NCBI GenBank assembly: GCA_937135995.1
Contig: CAKZOF010000538.1
Coordinates: 1 to 6,240, forward strand
Source of the DNA: an uncultured Pyrinomonas sp.
Lineage (GTDB): Bacteria; Acidobacteriota; Blastocatellia; Pyrinomonadales; Pyrinomonadaceae
Length of the DNA: 6,240 bases
Direction: 5' to 3'
Part shown: positions 1 through 4,667 of the stretch, one piece after another
Layout: the number at the start of each line of letters is the position of its first letter
Numbering within the stretch: position 1 is the first letter of the stretch
The notes under the pieces: generated by a model
Told to the model about the DNA's origin: nothing
The model's input: only the letters and a program-made list of their open reading frames with translations
The model's database searches: none
Made by a program: the position numbers and the translations under genes

Positions 1-65
1 TCCCACTTCCGGCACCGACGTTCTTCAAGTTGCGCTCAGATATTAATAAAATCATACTCAGATTG

Positions 66-86
66 CTTGACAATATTGTTGTCAAG
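66..86. promoter_or_regulatory. Perfect inverted repeat, likely operator
   Basis: The arms CTTGACAA (66-73) and TTGTCAAG (79-86) are exact reverse complements around a 5-base centre. The left arm contains the -35 hexamer of the promoter for the downstream gene, so a protein bound here would be expected to block RNA polymerase. Written as CTTGACA-N7-TGTCAAG, it has the same 7-7-7 geometry as the HspR-associated HAIR element (CTTGAGT-N7-ACTCAAG) and matches five of seven bases per half-site. The two inner bases of each half differ, so an HspR assignment is not justified. The symmetry is seen directly; the operator role is inferred. Confidence 0.55.
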
Positions 87-95
87 AATTAAATT
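67..95 (+). promoter_or_regulatory. Sigma70-type promoter for the TT1561-like gene
   Basis: A perfect -35 hexamer TTGACA (67-72) is followed by a 17-base spacer and TAAATT (90-95), which matches four of six bases of TATAAT. The local sequence is much richer in A+T than the genes. Transcription would begin near 102, leaving a leader of about 40 bases before the ATG at 144. The -35 box overlaps the inverted repeat at 66-86, which points to repression or another form of local control. Confidence 0.6.
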
Positions 96-143
96 GAGGT
101 TCGGTAAATCAACTCGATCGCGAAAGTGAGGAGGTCAATTGCG

Positions 144-836
144 ATGCGCAAGACCACTAGGAGAGTGATCGCTGCTTCCAACCTTCTCGGCGAACTGGGC
201 AAGCTCGAGCGTTTGATCGAGCAGATCCCCGACATCGAGGCCGACGCCTTGGTCCTTCTCGGGGACCTCGCGCCACGCGAAGCTGGTACGCGCGATTACG
301 CTCGACTTTTCCGTCTTTTGACGCATGTAGATCTGCCGACCTTCTACCTTCCGGGCTGTCAAGATGCACCCATTGAAGAGTACTTGCGCGAAGCGGCCAA
401 CATCGAGGTGGTCCATCCGCAGATGCACGGCGTGCACGGAAGTTACGCCTTTGCACCCGGTCATTTGCTGGTCGCTGGCCTCGGTGGCGAGATCGTCGAC
501 GACCCTGAAACGGCGCGCGAAGAACGCGAGTGCTTGCGCTATCCCGGTTGGGAGGCTGAGTACCGTTTGAAGGTGTTGTGGGAGTTGAAGGACTATCCGA
601 AACTGCTGCTCTTCACGACGCCGCCGGCGCACAAAGGGCTCGGCGAAGATGGCAGCCAGACGGTGGCCGAACTGATCAAGACCTACAATCCGAAAGCGGC
701 GCTGATCGCGAGCACGGAGCGCAAACAGGAGAGGCTCGGCGATTCGTGGGTTGTGATGACCGGCTCTTTGGCCAAAGGCGAATTCAGTGTGATCGATCTG
801 CGCGAGGAGCGGCTTGAACCCGGCTCCATCGCCTGA
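144..836 (+). CDS. TT1561-like calcineurin-fold protein with degenerate active site
   Basis: The 230-residue protein resembles, from memory, the Thermus thermophilus TT1561/TTHA1561 family of calcineurin-like phosphoesterases, which is almost the same length. Shared stretches include SRDYA-like TRDYARLFR (49-57), DAPIEEYLREAANIEVVHP (74-92), VAGLGGEI (110-117) and EYRLKVLWELKDYPK (139-153). The fold pattern is visible: the first strand ends in ASNLLGEL where active enzymes have D-x-H, GD is kept at 40-41, GNH(D/E) has become GCQD (71-74), and GHxH is replaced near IAST (188-191). Most metal ligands are therefore absent, and catalysis is doubtful. ATG 144 is preferred because GAGGAGGT (128-135) sits 8 bases upstream; an in-frame GTG at 126 overlaps that Shine-Dalgarno site. 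There is no signal peptide, so it is probably cytoplasmic. Its cellular role is unknown to me. It converges on the lytic transglycosylase gene. Confidence 0.85.
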   Translation: MRKTTRRVIAASNLLGELGKLERLIEQIPDIEADALVLLGDLAPREAGTRDYARLFRLLTHVDLPTFYLPGCQDAPIEEYLREAANIEVVHPQMHGVHGSYAFAPGHLLVAGLGGEIVDDPETAREERECLRYPGWEAEYRLKVLWELKDYPKLLLFTTPPAHKGLGEDGSQTVAELIKTYNPKAALIASTERKQERLGDSWVVMTGSLAKGEFSVIDLREERLEPGSIA

Positions 837-859
837 GGCGCGTTCGTCGGCTGGCTAGG

Positions 860-899
860 GTGCTTCTTCGCCGTTCTCGGCTTCCGAGCGGCAAGGCAC
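860..899. terminator. Hairpin between convergent genes, possible bidirectional terminator
   Basis: In the 79-base gap between two convergent genes, CTCGG (876-880) pairs with CCGAG (884-888) over a 3-base loop. GCCG (870-873) pairs with CGGC (889-892), with a two-base bulge, and outer bases GTGC (860-863) can pair with GCAC (896-899). Position and shape suit a terminator serving both strands. Neither side has a run of T, so it is not a textbook intrinsic terminator. Confidence 0.4.
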
Positions 900-915
900 A
901 TCCTTCCGTCGGCGC

Positions 916-2409
916 TCACCGAGCCGAGATCTTCTCGGGCGCGGTGTGTGGCCGCAGGTCGGTGGTGTAGAGCGCGCAGTAGGCGCGGTAGTTGGTCATC
1001 ACCTTGAAGACGTAGTTCTTCGTCTCGGCGAAGCCGATTTCAGCTGTGAAGATGCCGGGGTCGTGTCGGCCGGAGCGTTCGAGCCAGCGCGCGACGTTGT
1101 CTTCGCCGCCGTTGTAGGAGGCGACCACGGCTTCGGTTGAACGGGCGAAGAGTTTACTCAGCTCTTCGAGATAGGCGACAGCGATGCGGATGGAGACTTC
1201 GGGGCGGTACAGGTCGGTTTCGGTCACATCGGCGAGTTGAACGCGTGGCCCGTACTTTTTCGCCGCGTCCATGGTCAATTGCATGAGGCCGCGCGCCGCT
1301 GCGCGCGACCGCGCCTGCGGTCGAAACTCGCTCTCTTGCCTCATGATGGCGAGCACAAGCCGCGGGTCTAGATCGCGCCCTTGCACGGCGCGCAGAATGG
1401 TTTCGCGGTAGGGCACGGGGTAGTTTGCGGCTGCCGCTTTGATCTCGCGGCGCACGCGCTCGTCGCGGACAGCAGCGGCGCGGCGGGCGTCTCTGCCCAA
1501 CCTCTCCAACCTCTGCGTCGCCAGCCATCCGTAGTAGGAACTGGGGGCGTCGGCGATCGATTGGTAAATGCGCGCCGCTTCCGCCGTCCGTCCAAGCCTT
1601 TCCAGACTGTAAGCGCGTAGGTAAGAGATCTCAGCGGCGTTGGTCATGGTCGCCGTGAGCGGCGCGCGGGCGAGCGTTTCGGCAAGGCGTGCCGCGCTGG
1701 CCCAGTTGGCGCGCGCCGTCTCCAGCCTCAGGTGCGCAAACAGCGCGGCTTGCGTCGTCGGCGCGTCGGCGAATCGCTGGCGCGTGCGCTCGATCCAACG
1801 CAAGGCTTCATCGATCCTGCCCGCCTCGCGCCACGTATCAATCGCGTTCAGGTAGGCGTCGCTGATCCGCTCCCCATCGGGAAAGCGCTCGATGTAAGCT
1901 TGGTAGCGCAGCGCTGCCTCGGCAGCCCGTCCCATGCGCAGCAGCGTCGGCGCAACGAAATAGAACCCGTCGCGCCCTTCGCGCGTGTGTGGATACTCGC
2001 GCCCAACGCGCTCGAAGAAGGGAAGCGCTTCTCCGTAACGTCGTTCTTGGTAGAAAGCGCGCCCGATGCCGAACAGCGCCGCCGGAACGTTGGCATCGTT
2101 CGGGTAGCGCGTGATCAGCGTTTGCCAGTGCTCGCGCGCCTCATCGAAAGCTCGATTGGCGAAGTAGATCGCGGCGCGACGCATATGCTCTTCGGGAGGG
2201 AGCGGACGCAAAGTGCCGTCGGCGTTGCGGGCGAGCCGATCGAGTCGGCGTGCCGCGGCGAGCGCCTCGTCTCCTTGGGCGTCCTCGGCGCTCGCTTCCG
2301 CCGTGGGCGGAGCGGATGGCGCGCCCATTTCGTTGCCTTGGCAGGCGCGGTCGAGAGCGAGGGCGAGCAGAAAGATCAAGCAAAGTTGGAGCGGCCATCT
2401 CATCGTCAT
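916..2409 (-). CDS. Exported Slt70-type lytic transglycosylase with TPR-like helices
   Basis: Cleaves the MurNAc-GlcNAc bond of peptidoglycan to form 1,6-anhydro-MurNAc ends, in the periplasm. The 497-residue protein starts with a hydrophobic segment (4-19, followed by DRAC at 20-23), taken as a signal peptide; DRAC is a poor lipobox. Residues 77-300 are repeated helix pairs rich in A, R and YP turns, like the TPR/U-domain of Slt70, ending in SSYYGWLATQRL (290-301). The C-terminal SLT domain (about 330-475) has all its marks: ESEF with catalytic Glu359, GLMQL (374-378), SYNGG (431-435) and ETKNYVFKVMTNY (462-474). ATG 2409 is chosen because the signal peptide begins there; GGAAAG lies 7 bases upstream. 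ATG 2403 is also possible. An in-frame extension upstream to 2535 runs antisense to non-coding and metallothionein sequence and is rejected. The metallothionein gene lies about 100 bases upstream on the same strand. Confidence 0.92.
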   Translation of the reverse strand: MTMRWPLQLCLIFLLALALDRACQGNEMGAPSAPPTAEASAEDAQGDEALAAARRLDRLARNADGTLRPLPPEEHMRRAAIYFANRAFDEAREHWQTLITRYPNDANVPAALFGIGRAFYQERRYGEALPFFERVGREYPHTREGRDGFYFVAPTLLRMGRAAEAALRYQAYIERFPDGERISDAYLNAIDTWREAGRIDEALRWIERTRQRFADAPTTQAALFAHLRLETARANWASAARLAETLARAPLTATMTNAAEISYLRAYSLERLGRTAEAARIYQSIADAPSSYYGWLATQRLERLGRDARRAAAVRDERVRREIKAAAANYPVPYRETILRAVQGRDLDPRLVLAIMRQESEFRPQARSRAAARGLMQLTMDAAKKYGPRVQLADVTETDLYRPEVSIRIAVAYLEELSKLFARSTEAVVASYNGGEDNVARWLERSGRHDPGIFTAEIGFAETKNYVFKVMTNYRAYCALYTTDLRPHTAPEKISAR

Positions 2410-2464
2410 CTCGTCGCTTTCCGCAGGTGAGCATCGCGCCCGCCTCGGCGCGCTTTTCGGTTTG

Positions 2465-2497
2465 CGGCTGCCGGTCGGGAGAGCGAACCGGCAGCCG
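2465..2497. terminator. Strong 11-bp inverted repeat downstream of the metallothionein gene
   Basis: CGGCTGCCGGT (2465-2475) and ACCGGCAGCCG (2487-2497) are perfect reverse complements around an 11-base loop. On the minus strand the hairpin begins 15 bases after the metallothionein stop and lies about 55 bases before the lytic transglycosylase start. It could end the short metallothionein message or protect its 3' end. On the minus strand the following bases are A-rich rather than T-rich; the T-rich tract (2499-2505) is on the plus-strand side. Intrinsic termination is therefore uncertain. Confidence 0.45.
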
Positions 2498-2512
2498 GTT
2501 ATTTTGATGCTG

Positions 2513-2662
2513 CTAGTGGCATGTCGGACAGCCACACTCGCAATCGATCTCCGCCGTGTCGCCTGCGCCTTCGCAGTACGCGCTGCAGTAGTCGCTGTCT
2601 TCGTCTGCTGGGCATCCGCATCCCGGATGCGCGCAGCGTTTCACCTCTTTTTCATCGGCCAT
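2513..2662 (-). CDS. Small metallothionein-like Cys-rich protein (49 aa)
   Basis: A 49-residue acidic protein with nine cysteines (10, 15, 17, 26, 30, 41, 43, 45, 48) and histidines at 12 and 49. Its modules are CAHPGCGC, a central YCSAYC and a C-terminal CECGCPTCH. The nine Cys, the aromatic-flanked central C-x3-C and the terminal Cys/His cluster are typical of bacterial metallothioneins, the SmtA/BmtA-like family that binds Zn, Cd or Cu in the cytoplasm. It is slightly shorter than Synechococcus SmtA, which is about 56 residues and also has nine Cys. ATG 2662 has a strong upstream GAGGAGG (2674-2680), and the stop is TAG (2513-2515). Its own promoter lies at 2715-2743. Its neighbours are a thiol-peroxidase-type OsmC gene upstream and a lytic transglycosylase gene downstream on the same strand. 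No SmtB/ArsR-type regulator is visible. The metal bound cannot be told from sequence. Confidence 0.88.
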   Translation of the reverse strand: MADEKEVKRCAHPGCGCPADEDSDYCSAYCEGAGDTAEIDCECGCPTCH

Positions 2663-2714
2663 TGTTCAAGGTTCCTCCTCGGTGCGAAATCGAACTCCCC
2701 ATCACGGGAGGGCC

Positions 2715-2743
2715 ATTGTAGCAGAAGCGCCGAATCTTGGCAG
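2715..2743 (-). promoter_or_regulatory. Extended -10 promoter for the metallothionein gene
   Basis: Read on the minus strand, TACAAT (2720-2715) matches five of six bases of TATAAT and is preceded by TGC, an extended -10. CTGCCA (2743-2738) lies 17 bases upstream and matches four of six bases of TTGACA. Transcription would begin near 2708, a leader of about 45 bases. At the start site, CTCCC (2695-2699) and GGGAG (2706-2710) form a small inverted repeat that could be an operator or a leader hairpin. No clear metal-regulator box is recognised. Confidence 0.55.
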
Positions 2744-2828
2744 GCGGCATTTGCACAGGTGGCCTATCGCGACACAGCAGCGACCGGCATGCGAGTTCGA
2801 CGCGCTCGTCTTGCGCGTGACAGTCATC

Positions 2829-2902
2829 GCCCCGGTTGCGCGACTACCATCAGTCGTCCCGAAGAATCCTCGAGATTGCCCAGTGCGCCGGTCACGCGAC
2901 TA
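2829..2902. repeat. Imperfect 18-base direct repeat behind the OsmC gene
   Basis: The 18 bases at 2829-2846 and at 2885-2902 match at 15 positions, ending in a shared GCGACTA, with copies 56 bases apart. The second copy covers the OsmC stop codon. This may be the trace of a short local duplication at the 3' end of the gene. The rest of the 2744-2899 intergenic stretch holds no gene that I can support. Confidence 0.35.
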
Positions 2903-3337
2903 CGTCTCGGCGCTCGTCTCTTCTTCGATTTCGTAGGTGGAGACGATCTCCACCGTCGGGCGAAGCGTGGCCGCAACGCTGCAATACTTTTCTTCAGAGA
3001 GTTGGATGGCTTGCTCCACCGAGCGAGGCGAAACATTGCGCCCGCGTACGAAGTGGCGCACCTCCATGCGAACGTAGTGGCGCGGGTGTTCGTCGCGCCT
3101 CGTGCCGCGGATCTCGACGCGATAACTGCTCACTCGCTCGCGCTTCTTGCGGAGTATCTCCGCAACGTCCACGGCCGTGCACGCGCCGAGCGCGATCAAC
3201 AGCAGTTCCATCGGCGAAGCAGCAGCACGGCGCGTGCCGTTGGTGTCAAGCACCTGCGCGTGGCCGCTCGGCGTGATGCCGATGAAGAATCCGTCGCCCA
3301 CTGCGTGCACGGTGGCTCGATCTCTTTCGTCGCTCAT
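2900..3337 (-). CDS. OsmC/Ohr-family protein, YhfA-like
   Basis: A 145-residue cytoplasmic protein of the OsmC superfamily, whose studied members reduce organic hydroperoxides through two cysteines. Family signatures are SPMELLLIALGACTAVDV (41-58), with the first Cys at 53 after ELLL-x-ALG-x-C, and SEEKYCSV (114-121), with the second Cys at 119. The middle strand region HPRHYVRMEVRHFVRG (84-99) and the C-terminal VEIVSTYEI (129-137) also fit. The pattern is closest to the YhfA-like branch, whose substrate is less well known than that of Ohr. ATG 3337 is chosen because AGGAGG (3343-3348) lies 5 bases upstream; an in-frame upstream extension to 3454 reads leader sequence. A possible extended -10, TGTTATCCT, reads on the minus strand at 3385-3377, without a clear -35. 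The gene is divergent from the BamE-like gene and upstream of the metallothionein gene, which suggests but does not prove a shared thiol or metal stress role. Confidence 0.9.
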   Translation of the reverse strand: MSDERDRATVHAVGDGFFIGITPSGHAQVLDTNGTRRAAASPMELLLIALGACTAVDVAEILRKKRERVSSYRVEIRGTRRDEHPRHYVRMEVRHFVRGRNVSPRSVEQAIQLSEEKYCSVAATLRPTVEIVSTYEIEEETSAET

Positions 3338-3485
3338 GATGTCCTCCTTGCGGTGATCCTGATGACCCTCACTCCGAGGATAACACAAACGCTGCGCTTC
3401 GATCTTTCGTTTCGCCTCTCGATGGTCGAGTCCGCGTTCGAGCAAGTAGCACATTGGAGCGAGCGGCGAACCGTTGAGAAAGATC

Positions 3486-3515
3486 TTGTTCTCGCTGGAA
3501 GCCGCGAGGTAAAAT
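3486..3515 (+). promoter_or_regulatory. Candidate promoter for the BamE-like gene
   Basis: TAAAAT (3510-3515) matches five of six bases of the -10 consensus. TTGTTC (3486-3491) lies 18 bases upstream and matches only the TTG half of the -35 consensus. It sits in the 237-base divergent region shared with the OsmC gene, about 60 bases before the start codon. The 10-base string CGAGGTAAAA occurs at 3505-3514, overlapping this -10, and again at 3553-3562, next to the ribosome site. Confidence 0.35.
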
Positions 3516-3574
3516 GAATGCCGAAGTCAAGCCGGGTCGAATCACCGACAATCGAGGTAAAAGGAGGCTGAACG

Positions 3575-4066
3575 ATGTCATGCATCTTTAAGCTATCCGT
3601 CATCGGTCGTTTGTCGCCGGCTCTGCTCGTTGTTCTGCTGTGCGCGATCAGCGCACAAGCTCAAGGCGCCACCGCTTCTTTCGAGGAGAGGCAGGCGGAA
3701 GATCCTGTGCTCCGCGAGTATCGCGGCGTCAAGATCGGCATGACCGCCAGCGAAGTGCGCCAGAAACTGGGCACCCCGAAAGAGAAGGGCGACCGTCTGG
3801 ACCTGTATCAATTCTCCGACAACGAGACGGCGCAAATCTACTACGACGACGCCAAAAAAGTGATGGCTATCGCCGTCATCTATACAGGGCGCGACAGCAA
3901 CGCGCCGTCGGCCAAAGCGGTGCTCGGAACAGAGGTTCAAGCGCGTGCCGATGGTTCCGCTTATCTCATGATCCGTTATCCCAAGGCCGGCTACTGGGTC
4001 TCCTACAGCCGCACGGCTGGCGACGAGCCGATCGTCACGGTGACCATGCAGCGTTTGACCCCGTGA
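3575..4066 (+). CDS. Secreted BamE/SmpA-like small protein
   Basis: The 163-residue protein has a clear signal peptide: basic start, hydrophobic core (about 14-25) and a signal peptidase I site near AQAQG (27-31). It lacks a lipobox, unlike true BamE lipoproteins. Residues 48-103 carry a BamE/SmpA-type motif: YRGVKIGMTASEV (49-61), then LGTP (65-68), then alternating strands with YQFSD and IYYDDAKKV. Such domains bind proteins or act as inhibitors at the cell surface or in the periplasm. The C-terminal half (about 110-163) is short beta-rich sequence that I cannot assign. ATG 3575 has AAGGAGG 7 bases upstream. This is probably a BamE-fold protein of unknown partner rather than the Bam complex subunit itself, since no bam genes are nearby. 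About 600 bases separate it from the next gene. Confidence 0.8.
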   Translation: MSCIFKLSVIGRLSPALLVVLLCAISAQAQGATASFEERQAEDPVLREYRGVKIGMTASEVRQKLGTPKEKGDRLDLYQFSDNETAQIYYDDAKKVMAIAVIYTGRDSNAPSAKAVLGTEVQARADGSAYLMIRYPKAGYWVSYSRTAGDEPIVTVTMQRLTP

Positions 4067-4667
4067 AGCTCTTTCTGGCAAGGGACTGTTCGAGTCGTTC
4101 TGGAGTCTCGGTGGAAGTAGTAGCTTTTGAAATCTGCTGGCGCAAGCGTGACCGCGTCAGCGGCGAACGCTGCTTTCGGTCGCTCGCGAGAGGAGCGGCG
4201 TGTGAAACCGCAAAGCCTTGCTGGCAAAAAGGCATCTAGTGAATGCCGAAGGTGGGCGTTTGCGGCAAAGCTCCTGCTGTGCAGCAGACGACAATCTGTC
4301 ATCGCATGATCGTTGCGAGCGTCAGGCATCGCTTGCGCCAAGTGGCAAGCTCGATTGGCTGATCAAAGGATTCGACGCCACTGTCGGAACAGCCCTCGTT
4401 TGCGTTGAAAACTCGCAGCCAAAGCTTTTGCCTTACGCCTCGACGATTTGCTGCGCCGGATGACCGAAATCCGCACTCTCTTTTTCTCGCTTCTGCTTCG
4501 CTCGGGCCGAATCCCCACGACCAGCATCGCTGGGCATCGTGCGCCGATTAATGTTTTATTCGTTCCGAACAAGGCGTGCGCCATCTCTGGCATGAGGATT
4601 GCCGTCTATTAATTTCGTGACGCACAAGGGCAAGTTCAGTACTAAATCAGGACTATTGGAGGGGAAG
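4067..4667. other. Gene-poor 600-base region with hairpins
   Basis: No reading frame here has a ribosome site, a recognisable family or coding-like composition. The sequence looks lower in G+C than the flanking genes. It holds small inverted repeats: GCCTT/AAGGC (4215-4233), the 14-base palindrome-like CTGCTGTGCAGCAG (4274-4287), and the stem at 4516-4541. At 4357-4377 there is a short stretch resembling the conserved 5' end of tmRNA, without the rest of that molecule. Possibilities are a long 5' leader, an unrecognised small RNA, or a decayed gene. A weak promoter-like pair, GTGACG (4617-4622) and TACTAA (4640-4645) with 17-base spacing, lies just before the last gene. Confidence 0.5.
4516..4541 (+). 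terminator. Hairpin followed by T-rich sequence
   Basis: CCAGC (4521-4525) pairs with GCTGG (4529-4533) over a 3-base loop. CACGA (4516-4520) pairs with TCGTG (4537-4541) across a 3-base bulge, giving ten base pairs in all. A/T-rich sequence with TTTTATT follows at 4548-4560, but not directly after the stem. It may end transcription arriving from the BamE-like gene or from an RNA within the gap. Confidence 0.35.

Noticed and set aside
35..63. Direct repeat CTCAGAT (35-41 and 57-63), 22 bases apart
   Set aside because: Seven bases only, with no further similarity; close to two helical turns apart but too short to call a binding site.
1732..2430. Plus-strand open frame of about 230 codons
   Set aside because: Antisense to the helical domain of the lytic transglycosylase, with no recognisable family and no ribosome site.
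2700..2830. Small Cys-containing minus-strand frame upstream of the metallothionein gene
   Set aside because: It overlaps the metallothionein promoter, has no ribosome site, and its Cys residues do not form a recognised cluster.
2213..3517. Long plus-strand open frame of over 430 codons
   Set aside because: It runs antisense through the lytic transglycosylase start, the metallothionein gene and the OsmC gene, all of which have recognised families and ribosome sites. Its product is low-complexity, rich in Ala, Arg and Ser, as expected of a shadow frame in G+C-rich DNA.
3514..3591. 25-codon open frame overlapping the BamE-like gene start, possible leader peptide
   Set aside because: Its ATG overlaps the predicted -10 box, so it would lie upstream of the transcript start, and its ribosome-site-like AGGT is only three bases away.
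3515..4251. Twelve-base string TGAATGCCGAAG at 3515-3526 and 4240-4251
   Set aside because: About one 12-base repeat is expected by chance in a window of this size, and the flanks do not match.
4003..4341. Minus-strand open frame of about 110 codons across the end of the BamE-like gene
   Set aside because: Overlaps a well-supported gene on the other strand, has no ribosome site and resembles no family I know.
4218..4463. Plus-strand open frame of about 80 codons with several Cys in the gap
   Set aside because: Starts at a TTG with no Shine-Dalgarno site, and the Cys are scattered without a metal-binding pattern.
4620..4640. GACGCACAAGGGCAAG, similar to the start of a GEMM-I cyclic-di-GMP riboswitch
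   Set aside because: Only the first conserved block is approximated; the GAAA tetraloop region, the following GGGACGCAAAGCC-like block and the second stem are absent before the ATG.
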